DNA of 64,000 nt from Bacteroidales bacterium (lineage in GTDB: Bacteria > Bacteroidota > Bacteroidia > Bacteroidales > P3): positions 85,553 through 149,552 of the forward strand of contig JAUNHX010000004.1 of assembly GCA_030523765.1 (NCBI GenBank). The letters run 5' to 3'. The translations under genes were made by a program, and so were the position numbers. Shown one piece after another: positions 16,082-25,504 of the stretch (position 1 is its first letter; every line of letters starts with the position of its first letter). The notes under the pieces are model-generated. The model was not told where the DNA came from and made no database searches. It was given only the letters and a program-made list of their open reading frames with translations.

Positions 16082-17230
16082 ATGAAATTAAAAAGAGTTG
16101 TATTAGGTCTTGCTGTCATCGGTCTGATGGCTGGTATGACATCATGTAAAGACACAACAGAAGAAGAAAACAACGAAACCAAAGCTGCTGTTATCGATCA
16201 ATATCTGAATGGAACGGTGGCTCCTACTTACACGGCATTAGCCAACAAAACACAAGAATTGGTAGAAGCGCTGCAGACGCTGCAGAACAGTCGCACCAAT
16301 GCAAATGTGTCGGCTGCTTGTGATGTGTTCCTCGATGCTCGTGAGCAGTGGGAGAAGAGTGAGGCTTTCCTCTTTGGTGCTGCTAGCGATTTCGGTATCG
16401 ATCCTCATATCGATTCGTGGCCGCTCGATGAGGATGGTTTCAATACCATGATGAGCAATACGCAGCAGATGCAGGCGTTGGCTGGCGAAGAAGGTGATGT
16501 CTATGCTGGTGAATATTTGGGCAATGCTTTGCTTGGTTTTCACGGTATAGAGTATATCCTGTTTAGCAACGGTCAGCCTAAAGATGCTAGCGAGATTAGC
16601 GATCTGCATATGACTTATGCTGTGGCTGTGGCTGGCGATCTGCGTAATCGCTGTTTCCAACTCGAGGTTAGCTGGTTGGGCGACGATGCTGCTCCTTCAC
16701 ATGTGGCTCGCGTTGAAGAACTTGAACTGAACTGCACTGTGAATGGTAGCGATAATTCCTATGGCGATAACATGCGCAAGGCTGGTGAGGCTGGTAGCAC
16801 CTATAGCACCAAGACTCAGGCTTTGTTGGCTATCGTTGATGGCTGCCGTACTATTGCCGATGAGGTGGGTACTAGCAAGATAGGCAAGCCTCACAATGGA
16901 GAGGATCCTACCTATATTGAGTCGCCTTATAGCCAAAAATCGATCCTCGATTTCTACAACAACATTATTAGCATTCAGAATGCCTACATGGGAGGCATTA
17001 GTACCAGTCGTGATGAGTCGAAATCGCTGCATAACTATGTGAAGACGCTCGATGCTGATCTTGATGCACGTGTGATTGCTGCTATCAACAATGCGCTCAC
17101 CGCCATCCAAAATATGAAAGCTCCCTTTGTTAATAACTTTACTGATGCTAGTGCTGGTGTAGCTAGCGAAGCATGTCAGGCTGTTGACGAGATTTTGGCT
17201 GAGGTAGCAACTAAACTGAGAACAAAATAA
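16082..17230 (+). CDS. Imelysin family (peptidase M75-like) periplasmic lipoprotein
   Basis: A 382-residue protein. A lipoprotein signal ends in GMTSC with Cys22 as the lipid anchor. The imelysin GxHxxE motif is present as GFHGIEY (152-158), together with the DAREQWEKSEAFLFG helix. Imelysins such as EfeO, IrpA and ICMP are helical-bundle proteins tied to iron uptake, with GxHxxE as the likely metal site; proteolytic activity is doubtful for the family. It lies between the porin and the di-heme cytochrome, as in iron-regulated clusters of other bacteria. Iron binding here is inferred from family and context. Confidence 0.88.
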   Translation: MKLKRVVLGLAVIGLMAGMTSCKDTTEEENNETKAAVIDQYLNGTVAPTYTALANKTQELVEALQTLQNSRTNANVSAACDVFLDAREQWEKSEAFLFGAASDFGIDPHIDSWPLDEDGFNTMMSNTQQMQALAGEEGDVYAGEYLGNALLGFHGIEYILFSNGQPKDASEISDLHMTYAVAVAGDLRNRCFQLEVSWLGDDAAPSHVARVEELELNCTVNGSDNSYGDNMRKAGEAGSTYSTKTQALLAIVDGCRTIADEVGTSKIGKPHNGEDPTYIESPYSQKSILDFYNNIISIQNAYMGGISTSRDESKSLHNYVKTLDADLDARVIAAINNALTAIQNMKAPFVNNFTDASAGVASEACQAVDEILAEVATKLRTK

Positions 17231-17258
17231 CTTTTTGACATAACAAATCAATATTCAG

Positions 17259-17283
17259 AGAACCCCAATAAGAGGGGTTCTTT
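17259..17283 (+). terminator. Stem-loop between imelysin and cytochrome genes
   Basis: Perfect 8-bp arms, AGAACCCC and GGGGTTCT, with a 7-base loop. Only a short T tail follows. It is probably a partial terminator or attenuator inside the cluster. Confidence 0.6.
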
Positions 17284-17324
17284 GGGTGTTGAAGGCTCAA
17301 GAATTATTAATAAAATATAATGTA

Positions 17325-18902
17325 ATGAAAACACATTTTAAATCTTTGCTAGTGTGTGGTGCGCTGGTACTACCATTGTTGATGGTAAGTTGTAACCGCA
17401 ATGAGACCGACGATAATGCTAATCTGAATAGCATTATGGAAGAGACTTATGCTGGCGGGTTGTTAGGTACTACATTCAATACTTCGGCTTCGGCTTATGA
17501 GGATCCCACTCCTGCTGTGGAACGGGCTGGCTTGGTTAATGAGTTCAAATATGGTGAGTATTTCTTTGAAAGAACCATCACTCAAAACAATGCCCCTTTT
17601 AACGGATTGGGTCCCGTTTATGTGCGTTCGTCGTGTATTAGTTGTCATCCTGGTTATGGTCATGGAAAACGTATGGATCGCTACCGTGCCGATGATTGGG
17701 GTAATGGTTATCTACTTGTGGTATACGATAGGACTACCGATGCTTATGAGAAATCGGTGGCTGGTATGCCTCAAACCAAGGCAGTAGCACCTTTCAAAGC
17801 GCCTATCGATGAGTCGAAAATTCAGATTGCTTGGCTCAACTACACCGATGAATGGGGCAATCGTTTCGATGATGGTGAGAGTTATGATCTAATCTATCCA
17901 GAGGTAAATATTCCTGAGGATGCTTTCTATGCTCCATTGGTAACACCTTATGCTAACCTGGCGTTCCGTTTGGAGGGCACTATCGGTATATATGGCACGG
18001 GTTTGCTCGATGCTATTCCTGACGATTCACTCAAGGCTCAGTATCAGAGAGAATATGATGCTGGTGTGGAACTGAATCCTGCTATCTGGGCTGGCAATGA
18101 TTGGGCATCGCTCTATGGCAACACCAACCACCCGAAACGTTTCACCTATGCGCTAAGTCGTGGCCCGCTGCAAGATGCTGCTGGTGCTAATGCTATATGG
18201 AATATTACTAACGTAACTCGTAGCGATCGTCGCAAGCATTATCTTGACTTGAATGGTACCATCTACGCTACTACCGCTTCAAAAGATCCCGATGTTCAGG
18301 CTTCGTTCTATGACTATTTCCCTGATTGGAACAAGACGGGTAATGTGGAGACCGATATATACAACTATTTGACCTCGAAAGAACTACCTGTTGAGATGAA
18401 AGATGAGGACTATGTGAACTTTATGGTTTGGCATCGTGGTTTAGCTGTTCCAGCTGCACGTAACCTCAGCGACACTACCATTCAACGTGGTCGCAAACTG
18501 TTTCGTGAGATGGGTTGTACCTATTGCCATCGTCCTTCGTGGACTACTGGTAGCGATAACTTCACTGATCCTAACGGCTTCTTTAAAGATGGAGACGCTC
18601 GTTTGCCTCGCTATCCCAATCAGAAGATTTGGCCTTATACCGATATGGTACAGCACCGTTTGTTTATGAAGAACGATATCCGTACGGGTTGGTGCCGTAC
18701 TACTCCTTTGTGGGGTCGTGGTCTTTCGCAGATCTGTACGGGTGCTAGCGATCGTTTGCATGACTTCCGTGCACGCAATGTCATCGAGGCTATCATGTGG
18801 CATGGTGCTCCTCAAAGTGATGCTCGCCGTTCGGTAGAGAATTTCCGCAAGCTATCAAAGAAGGATCGTGATGCTGTGGTTGCCTTCATCAATGCAATAT
18901 AA
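17325..18902 (+). CDS. Di-heme oxidoreductase family (DHOR/DUF1111) c-type cytochrome lipoprotein
   Basis: A 525-residue product from the ATG at 17325. The GTG at 17286 would add a non-signal extension and lies against the preceding stem-loop. The lipobox ends at Cys23 (LLMVSC). Two c-type haem sites are visible: CISCH (104-108) and CTYCH (398-402). MVWHRGLAVPAARN and the C-terminal RLHDFRARNVIEAIMWHG stretch are characteristic of the DHOR family, called thiol oxidoreductase-like in annotations. It is exported and needs a haem lyase, which the next gene supplies. Its likely role is periplasmic redox chemistry linked to imelysin-dependent iron uptake; the true electron donor is unknown. Confidence 0.9.
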   Translation: MKTHFKSLLVCGALVLPLLMVSCNRNETDDNANLNSIMEETYAGGLLGTTFNTSASAYEDPTPAVERAGLVNEFKYGEYFFERTITQNNAPFNGLGPVYVRSSCISCHPGYGHGKRMDRYRADDWGNGYLLVVYDRTTDAYEKSVAGMPQTKAVAPFKAPIDESKIQIAWLNYTDEWGNRFDDGESYDLIYPEVNIPEDAFYAPLVTPYANLAFRLEGTIGIYGTGLLDAIPDDSLKAQYQREYDAGVELNPAIWAGNDWASLYGNTNHPKRFTYALSRGPLQDAAGANAIWNITNVTRSDRRKHYLDLNGTIYATTASKDPDVQASFYDYFPDWNKTGNVETDIYNYLTSKELPVEMKDEDYVNFMVWHRGLAVPAARNLSDTTIQRGRKLFREMGCTYCHRPSWTTGSDNFTDPNGFFKDGDARLPRYPNQKIWPYTDMVQHRLFMKNDIRTGWCRTTPLWGRGLSQICTGASDRLHDFRARNVIEAIMWHGAPQSDARRSVENFRKLSKKDRDAVVAFINAI

Positions 18903-19299
18903 TGATGGTAAGTTTTATAAATTCTTATTTTGAAAAATAGTTAGTCAATATGAGTGAACCCTAGCCTTTCAGCGGTATCGCTATTACGCGGCAGAGTAAG
19001 CATGATTGCTTTATTCTTGACTTCCGCAATGCTTAATACGCTGCATCGTGTTGTTCTTCTTCCCAGATTTCTAACTAAAATAAGTGTATATAACAAGTAA
19101 GCAATTTATAGAATTAACCTATATAATATGAGTATTGGTTTCATTTTTTTAATCGTATTATTAATGTAATTTGTGGTCGAGCCGTCAGAGATTACATACT
19201 CTGTCGGCTCTTTTTTCTAAATATTGACCATGACCTCAGATTCTATCAAATCCACGATAGTTTTAATGTATAGAACTGACCTAAAGAAAGAAGAAGATT
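18903..19299. other. Intergenic region between DHOR and ccsBA
   Basis: 397 bases without a supported gene. It contains a TAAGCAT (18997-19003) and ATGCTTA (19029-19035) inverted pair and, further on, a strong terminator. No match to TAnnTTTG is good here; TAGTTTTA shortly before ccsBA is only a weak candidate promoter. Confidence 0.5.
19179..19216 (+). terminator. Rho-independent terminator after the DHOR gene
   Basis: Arms GAGCCGTCAGAG and CTCTGTCGGCTC (11 of 12 paired) with an 8-base loop and a TTTTTT tail. It separates the porin-imelysin-DHOR unit from ccsBA. Confidence 0.9.
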
Positions 19300-21495
19300 A
19301 TGAAAATCGTAAAAATTCTTACTCCTAGTGTGCTTGTTGCACTGATATTGTTTATGGCCGTAGGTACTGTATACGAAAGTAATTACGGTTCGGCTGAGGC
19401 ATTGGAACATATCTATCATACCCCTTATTTTATTGGTTTATGGGTGGTGATGATGGTGTTGACGGTGGTGTTGATGCTTCGTAATAAACTATACCGGCGT
19501 CCTGTGTTGGCTATACTGCATGGCTCTATGATGATTATCTTTATTGGGGCTATGCTGACAGGTCTTACGGGAGAACGAGGGATGATTGAATTATATCCCA
19601 ACGAACCGAATAACAGCTTTGTTGACAAGGATGGGGAGCAATATGCGATGCCTTTTGATGTGGTTCTTGAGGATTTTGAGGTAGTGAATTATCCAGGGAC
19701 ACGTGCACCGATGGATTTTGTGGCTACAGTTGCTTTGGGTAATCAGCCAGCGATGGTTTCGATGAACAATATTGGACGTCATAAAAACTACCGTTTTTAT
19801 ATCAGCAATTACAATGAGGAGGGTGTGGTTGAACTGAAGGTGACACACGATCCGTGGGGGATCGGAATGGTTTATGCTGGTTTCTCTTTGATGTTGCTTG
19901 CAATGCTTTTCTTCTTCTTTGTCGATAAAAAGAGCGGTTTCCGGGAATTGCTTCGCAATCCTCTGCTGAAGGCCGTAACATTATTACTCATGGTAACAGC
20001 AGCAGTACCTACGATGGCTAACCCCAGGACGTTGCCGCTGTCGACAGCCCAAAAGATGGGCAATATGTATGTTCTCTATAAAGATCGTGTATGTCCAGTG
20101 CAGACGCTTGCTCGCGATTTTACTTATCAACTTTATGGGAGTGCTTCGTACAATGGTTTAACTGCAGAACAGGTGCTGGCTGGCTGGATGTTTTTCTACG
20201 ATGATTGGAAAGATGAGCCTTGCATTAAAGTGAAAGGTAAGTTGGTTCGCGATACGCTCCATATGGAGGGGCGTTATGCTTCGCTAATGCAGTTCTTGGA
20301 TGGACAGGGTGAAAATATCGTTGGGAAGATGCTCGACAGTATGGCGCTCGATGATCCTCGCCGTGCTAAATTTGCTGAGGCTAATAAGAAGTATAACCTT
20401 TTGGTGCAACTATATAGTGGTGAACTGCTGAAGATTTTCCCGATGGCTGATGGACAAGGGTTGATAGGTTGGTACTCGCAGAGCGATAATTTTGCCCCCG
20501 AGGCGATTAGCGATGAGGAATATATCTATATACGCAAACAGCAAAGCTTCTATCAAGAACTAGTGGCTGTGGGCGATATGGAAACGTTAGGTGAGGCTTT
20601 CGAGAAGCACCGTATATACCAAGAGCAGCGTGGAGGTAATTCGATTCCTTCGCGTTTCGTTTTTAATGCCGAGCGTTTCTATAATAGCATCGCGTTGACG
20701 AGGCCGATAGCAATCATATGCATTATGCTAGGTTTGGTATTCTTTGCTATGACGCTGATTCAGTATGGCGGTGTGGGTGAGCAAAAATGGCGCAAAAAAG
20801 TGAATGCATTACTGCTTGCTGTGCTATCGGTTTATTTGCTGATGCTTTTTGTGATGCGCTGGCTTCTTTCAGGCTATGTGCCTTTGGCGGGAGGCTATGA
20901 GACCATGTGTTTTTTGGCACTCTGTATCTCGATAGCTGCGTTGCTTACTTATCGTAAATTCGAACTGGCTTTGCCGTTCGGCTTGTTGATGGCTGGTTTT
21001 GCACTGATGGCGGCTATGATTGAGGGCGTTAATCCTCCTGCTACACCGCTCATCCCTGTCCTAAAATCGCCACTGCTGCTAATTCATGTGGCAATCATGA
21101 TGTTTGCCTATGCGTTGTTGGCCTTTACGTTATTCAATTCGATAGCGGCTGTAGTGGTACGACTGACAAACAAGGAATGGCAAGTACAGGTGGGGAGGTT
21201 GCAAATGGTTTCACAATTGCTACTCTATCCTGCTGTATTCTTTATGGCTGCAGGTATTATAGTTGGTTCTGTGTGGGCTAATATTTCGTGGGGAAGCTAT
21301 TGGTCGTGGGATCCTAAAGAGGTATGGGCCCTCATCACTACCATCATCTATGCTGCACCACTACATGCTCGCAGCATCCCTTGGTTACGTAAGCCTATGG
21401 CATTCCATTTATATGTCTTGGTGGCATTCATTTCTGTTCTTGTTACCTATTTCGGTGTGAACCTTATATTGGGTGGATTGCATAGTTATGCGTAA
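19300..21495 (+). CDS. ccsBA: Cytochrome c biogenesis protein CcsBA (ResB-CcsA fusion, System II haem lyase)
   Basis: A 731-residue polytopic membrane protein. The N-terminal ResB/CcsB half has about four membrane helices and a large periplasmic insertion (about residues 240-460). The CcsA half carries the tryptophan-rich haem-handling motif WGSYWSWDPKEVW (about 664-676) and conserved histidines in flanking helices. System II lyases export haem and attach it to CxxCH motifs in the periplasm. It lies just after the di-heme cytochrome gene, the only CxxCH protein in the window, so that is its likely client. A terminator between them suggests separate transcription. Confidence 0.93.
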   Translation: MKIVKILTPSVLVALILFMAVGTVYESNYGSAEALEHIYHTPYFIGLWVVMMVLTVVLMLRNKLYRRPVLAILHGSMMIIFIGAMLTGLTGERGMIELYPNEPNNSFVDKDGEQYAMPFDVVLEDFEVVNYPGTRAPMDFVATVALGNQPAMVSMNNIGRHKNYRFYISNYNEEGVVELKVTHDPWGIGMVYAGFSLMLLAMLFFFFVDKKSGFRELLRNPLLKAVTLLLMVTAAVPTMANPRTLPLSTAQKMGNMYVLYKDRVCPVQTLARDFTYQLYGSASYNGLTAEQVLAGWMFFYDDWKDEPCIKVKGKLVRDTLHMEGRYASLMQFLDGQGENIVGKMLDSMALDDPRRAKFAEANKKYNLLVQLYSGELLKIFPMADGQGLIGWYSQSDNFAPEAISDEEYIYIRKQQSFYQELVAVGDMETLGEAFEKHRIYQEQRGGNSIPSRFVFNAERFYNSIALTRPIAIICIMLGLVFFAMTLIQYGGVGEQKWRKKVNALLLAVLSVYLLMLFVMRWLLSGYVPLAGGYETMCFLALCISIAALLTYRKFELALPFGLLMAGFALMAAMIEGVNPPATPLIPVLKSPLLLIHVAIMMFAYALLAFTLFNSIAAVVVRLTNKEWQVQVGRLQMVSQLLLYPAVFFMAAGIIVGSVWANISWGSYWSWDPKEVWALITTIIYAAPLHARSIPWLRKPMAFHLYVLVAFISVLVTYFGVNLILGGLHSYA

Positions 21496-21560
21496 AAATA
21501 ACAGGTAGCGATAAAATAACATCGATCCTTTCTCGTTATATATGTTTTAATTAGGTAACC

Positions 21561-21869
21561 ATGAATTGTACAGATTTGAACTTTATAGGCCTACTGATAG
21601 GCGTTGCCTCCTTTCTTTGCATTGGTGTATTTCATCCTATTGTAGTAAAGGCTGAGTACTATTGGTCGAAACACTGTTGGTGGGTTTTCTTGTTGATTGG
21701 ATTAATATCGTTAGTGGCTTCGTTGTTGATTAAGAACTTGGTGCTTTCTACTATTTTGGGCGTTTTCGCTTTTTCTAGCTTTTGGTCTATTCACGAATTG
21801 ATCAAACAGGAAGAGCGTGTGAGGAAGGGATGGTTCCCTAAAAATCCGAACCGTAAGTATCCTTTTTAA
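21561..21869 (+). CDS. DUF4491 family small membrane protein
   Basis: A 102-residue protein with three predicted membrane helices, the conserved NFIGLLIGVASFLCIGVFHP start, KAEYYWSKHCWWVFLLIG in the middle, and a RVRKGWFPKNPNRK tail. These match DUF4491, a Bacteroidota family of unknown function. It follows ccsBA by 65 bases and precedes the Nudix gene by 19, so co-transcription with both is plausible. Confidence 0.82.
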   Translation: MNCTDLNFIGLLIGVASFLCIGVFHPIVVKAEYYWSKHCWWVFLLIGLISLVASLLIKNLVLSTILGVFAFSSFWSIHELIKQEERVRKGWFPKNPNRKYPF

Positions 21870-21888
21870 AGAACAAATAGAATAGGTG

Positions 21889-22377
21889 ATGAAGCAAACA
21901 ACCCTTTGTTATCTGGAACGAGATGGACAGTATTTGATGCTGCACCGCATAAAGAAGGATCATGACGCCAGCCATGATAAATGGATTGGTGTAGGTGGAA
22001 AATGTGAGGGAGATGAGAGTCCCGATGAGTGTATGATACGTGAGGTGAAAGAGGAGACGGGACTAGATATCGTGAAGTGGGAATATCGAGGTATCGTGAC
22101 ATTTATCAGTGATATTTGGCCTTGCGAATATATGCACCTATTTGTTTGTACCGATTGGAAGGGTACTCAGATTGAATGCAATGAGGGCGATTTAGAGTGG
22201 ATAGACAAACGCCGTTTGTTTGATCTAACGTTGTGGCCAGGCGATCGGATCTTTCTCCGACTTCTCGATACTCCTAATCAACCTTTCTTCTCGTTGAAAC
22301 TAGTATATCAAGGGGATGAGTTGATGTCGGCCAAACTGGATGGTATACAGCTTTCAGTAAGGCCTGAGGATCTGTAG
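21889..22377 (+). CDS. Nudix hydrolase, MutT/8-oxo-dGTP diphosphatase-like
   Basis: A 162-residue protein with a complete Nudix box at about residues 37-59: GKCEGDE, seven residues, then REVKEETGL. This is the metal-binding catalytic helix that hydrolyses nucleoside diphosphate derivatives. The overall form (TLCYLERDGQYLMLHR start, WIGVGGK before the box) resembles MutT/YtkD-type 8-oxo-dGTP diphosphatases. The exact substrate is uncertain. ATG 21889 is preferred over the adjacent GTG at 21886. Confidence 0.88.
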   Translation: MKQTTLCYLERDGQYLMLHRIKKDHDASHDKWIGVGGKCEGDESPDECMIREVKEETGLDIVKWEYRGIVTFISDIWPCEYMHLFVCTDWKGTQIECNEGDLEWIDKRRLFDLTLWPGDRIFLRLLDTPNQPFFSLKLVYQGDELMSAKLDGIQLSVRPEDL

Positions 22378-22422
22378 TAGATCTGTATCACACTTACCTC
22401 TTTAATGAAGAGATGTTACGTT

Positions 22423-22893
22423 TTAGTTATGTTTTTTGAGTTCCTCCCAGGTGGGCAATGCCGAAAGGGAGAGGAGACACTGATGGTCGAAATCGGCTTT
22501 GCAGACGATATGTTTTAGTCCATTGGTGACATAGAGGTAGGGGACATGAAGTACTTGATTGTATCGACATATTTGGTCGAGTACTTTTTGGGTAAGAGGT
22601 ACATCGGTCTTCTTACATTCGACAATCATGATGGCTTGGGTGTGACAATTGTATACCACTACATCGCATCGTTTGGTTAATCCTGCCAACGAGATAGCTC
22701 CTTCTACTTGGATGATTTCGAGCGGATAGCCTTGATGGAAGTGCAACGCATGGACTACATGTTGTCGCACCCACTCTTCGGGAGTGAGTGCGACATAGCG
22801 TTTGCGTGCAATATCAAATACCTCAATGCGGCCCTCTACCTGGCGGGTAGTAAGGCTGCATTGAGGCAGGTTGAGTGTGGGGTATGTGTTCAT
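22423..22893 (-). CDS. Stand-alone HsdR N-terminal-like domain protein (PD-(D/E)XK fold)
   Basis: A 156-residue protein with FDIARKRYVALTPEEWVRQHVVHAL, KRCDVVVYN and IVECKK. The last two give the D...ExK nuclease-fold signature. This is the HsdR_N (type I restriction subunit R N-terminal) family, common in Bacteroidota as a short single-domain protein without helicase, modification or specificity genes. No hsdM or hsdS lies nearby, so a restriction role is not supported. It is convergent with the Nudix gene and lies just downstream of the outer-membrane receptor gene. Confidence 0.82.
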   Translation of the reverse strand: MNTYPTLNLPQCSLTTRQVEGRIEVFDIARKRYVALTPEEWVRQHVVHALHFHQGYPLEIIQVEGAISLAGLTKRCDVVVYNCHTQAIMIVECKKTDVPLTQKVLDQICRYNQVLHVPYLYVTNGLKHIVCKADFDHQCLLSLSALPTWEELKKHN

Positions 22894-22914
22894 TGTCGTG
22901 CTGATTGGCGTATT

Positions 22915-25446
22915 TTAGTACGAAAGACTGCTACCCTCGTCCTCGTAATCCATCTGTGGCTGCTGACGTAGACCTTTGTTGATCTTATAGGAGAAACCGA
23001 TGGTGAAGTTGGGTGAGATTCGTTTCGACTTCATTACGCGATACATCTGGCTGTTGATCGTGGTGTGCCCCCAGGCTCCTGTGGCAAAGACATCAGAGAT
23101 GCGGAAGTTGAGGGTGGCCCGTTTATTCCACAGATCTTTCTTGATGGCTAGATCGGCCCAGTATGAGGCATCCATATCTGTTTGGAGGTCGAACCAGGGG
23201 GAGTTGTATTGTGCCGATAACTGGATGGTCCAGTCGTTGGGTAGACTCATGAAGGAACTGAGTTTGGCATTGGTATGGAAAGCACTGCGAGTGCTATCGC
23301 CAATAGTGCTATTGCCTGTGATGCTGCTGTTGAAGAGGTTGACGCTAGCGTTGACTTTCCACCATTTTGTAACCTGTTGATCGATGATCAGTTCGAGGCC
23401 AGCATTGACGCTGCTACCCAAATTTTGTGCTGTTGAGGCCCAGTAATTGTCGTAGTCGGGATTGTACGACATCCAGGGTGCATAGTAGGGTACGGAGAGC
23501 GAATCCCAGACGAAACCGAACCACGTCATCTGGTTGTTGGTTTGACGATAGTAGAGTGAGGTGTATATATTGGTTTGCTTGAAGCCTAAATTATAGGATA
23601 GTTCGTAGGCGTTGGTGAACTCGGGGTCAAGGCTGGGGTTACCAAACGACATCTGAGATCCTTCACGTACATTGATGTAGGGGTTGAGGTCCCACATCCA
23701 AGGGCGACGAACACGACGACTATAGCTGAGTTGGAACGATTGGTTTTTGTTGATCTCGTAACTGATATGAATGGTAGGATAGAGTTGCCAGTAGGGTTTG
23801 TTGACCTCTTCGGATTGGGGGTGTTCGTGGTCTACGCCGTATACGTGGCTATATTCGCCTCGAAGGCCTGCTTGCGCCGAGAGTTTATCAGTGATTTTAC
23901 CTCCTAGGGTGGCATAGACAGCGTGGATTTGCTGTTGGAAAAGATAGTTCATTGACGATAGGCTATCGCGTTCTTTGTTGAGGACACCTAACGCATCGTA
24001 TTGTGTAAGATAATATTCGTAGTCTTGATCGCTACTAGTAATACGTCCCTCATAACCAGTTTCGAATTTCCATTTTTCGGCAAAAGGATGGGTGTAGTTC
24101 AACTTGACATTGAAGTTGTTGTTATAGTTGTCCGACTCCGATTCGCGGAGGAAATAGTGCTGTAGATTGGAAGGGGTATAAGGGTAGTACTGATCTTGCG
24201 ATCCTTCGCCCCATCCGTGACGGCGGCTGTAGGTGGCATCAAGGGTAAGGAGTTGATCGGCTTTATCGAACTTATGGGTGAAGTTGAAGTTGATGCTGTG
24301 GTTTAGGTCGCGGTTTTCGCTGGTGTCGCCCTCTATGTAGTTCATCAATCCACCGTAAAGAAGATCGTGATCCTCAATATAGTGGCCACGAACACGGTTG
24401 CCTCCTCGCAGTTGATAGGAGATCATGGCCGAATTCTTTTTGTTGAAAAAGTACTCGAAACCAACTTTGATACTTCCCATATAGGAGGGACTGCAACCCA
24501 TCATATAGAGGCTATCCTCGCTAGGGTTAATGCCGTAGCGTCTAATATACGTCTCGGTGGTGCGACCTCGGGTTCTGCGTCCACCATCGGCCGAGAAGGT
24601 GAAGTTGTATTTCTCGGTGGTGTAGTTCATGCTGATTGAGGAGGTGGCTGTAGGCATGAACAATCCAATTTCATCGGGGATAGAGAAGGGCATAGGGCTA
24701 CCAATATTGATGTTGGCTAGTCCGTTCCAACCTAGTGCATTCGATGCACGATCTTTCAGTTTGATGTTGATAATGCCACTCATACCTTCGGGGTCGTATT
24801 TGGCTGAAGGATTGGTAATAACTTCCACATTTTCAACACTGCTAGCTGGAATTTGATCCAATAAAGCTGAGAGATCGTTGCTTAACAATTCGGAGGGGCG
24901 CCCATCGATGAGTATTTTGACATTCGAGGAACCGCGCAAGCTTACATTGCCGTCATTGTCGACCGTAACGGAGGGCACTTGCTCTAACACATCGGTGGCT
25001 GTGCCGCCTCCTGCTACGATGTTTTTATCGACATTGATCACTCGTTTGTCTAGCTGATAATCAACCATACTGCGTTCGGCCGTTACTTCGACTGCTTGCA
25101 TTGTTGTGGCTGTCGGGGCTATGGTGATGCGACCAACGTTGATCGCTTTCTTGGAATCGCTAATAGAAATAGGGGTGGGGCTCCAGTAGGTTTGGAATCC
25201 CATAAAGGTGACTCTAAGTAGGTAGCGGCCGTTGGGAAGTTTTTCGATTACGAAATTGCCGTTATCGGAGGTGATGACACCATTGACTAATGCCGAGTCG
25301 GAGACTTTATGGATGGATACAGAAGCGTATCCTATTCCGTCGTTGGATGCTTTGTCGATTACTTTGCCCGAAATACTACCTTGGGCGAAGGCTGTTGCGC
25401 TCCCCCACAGCATAAGCAGTAGGAGCGCCAGTCTGTATGTCTTCAT
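22915..25446 (-). CDS. Outer-membrane beta-barrel protein with carboxypeptidase-regulatory-like and plug domains (TonB-receptor-like)
   Basis: An 843-residue protein. A signal peptide (cleavage near TAFA) is followed by a CarboxypepD_reg-like Ig fold (GSISGKVIDKASNDGIGYASVSI, about 23-110), a plug domain (VLEQVPSVTVDNDGNVSLRGSSNVKILIDG, about 150-250) and a long barrel. It resembles the outer-membrane-barrel-3 type of Bacteroidota receptors. It lacks a SusC signature and no SusD partner is adjacent, so the ligand is unknown. The leftward gene set ptb-PAS-receptor-HsdR_N may be partly co-transcribed. The C-terminal region GFSYKINKGLRQQPQMDYEDEG has a basic/acidic tail after the last strand. 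Confidence 0.85.
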   Translation of the reverse strand: MKTYRLALLLLMLWGSATAFAQGSISGKVIDKASNDGIGYASVSIHKVSDSALVNGVITSDNGNFVIEKLPNGRYLLRVTFMGFQTYWSPTPISISDSKKAINVGRITIAPTATTMQAVEVTAERSMVDYQLDKRVINVDKNIVAGGGTATDVLEQVPSVTVDNDGNVSLRGSSNVKILIDGRPSELLSNDLSALLDQIPASSVENVEVITNPSAKYDPEGMSGIINIKLKDRASNALGWNGLANINIGSPMPFSIPDEIGLFMPTATSSISMNYTTEKYNFTFSADGGRRTRGRTTETYIRRYGINPSEDSLYMMGCSPSYMGSIKVGFEYFFNKKNSAMISYQLRGGNRVRGHYIEDHDLLYGGLMNYIEGDTSENRDLNHSINFNFTHKFDKADQLLTLDATYSRRHGWGEGSQDQYYPYTPSNLQHYFLRESESDNYNNNFNVKLNYTHPFAEKWKFETGYEGRITSSDQDYEYYLTQYDALGVLNKERDSLSSMNYLFQQQIHAVYATLGGKITDKLSAQAGLRGEYSHVYGVDHEHPQSEEVNKPYWQLYPTIHISYEINKNQSFQLSYSRRVRRPWMWDLNPYINVREGSQMSFGNPSLDPEFTNAYELSYNLGFKQTNIYTSLYYRQTNNQMTWFGFVWDSLSVPYYAPWMSYNPDYDNYWASTAQNLGSSVNAGLELIIDQQVTKWWKVNASVNLFNSSITGNSTIGDSTRSAFHTNAKLSSFMSLPNDWTIQLSAQYNSPWFDLQTDMDASYWADLAIKKDLWNKRATLNFRISDVFATGAWGHTTINSQMYRVMKSKRISPNFTIGFSYKINKGLRQQPQMDYEDEGSSLSY

Positions 25447-25504
25447 TGTATATATTTTTCCCCTTTTGACATTACGTAAGGGGTTATGGTTGATGGTGAT
25501 TATA

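Noticed and set aside
22423..22893. Type I restriction-modification system
   Set aside because: Only the HsdR N-terminal-like domain is present; no helicase domain, methylase or specificity subunit.
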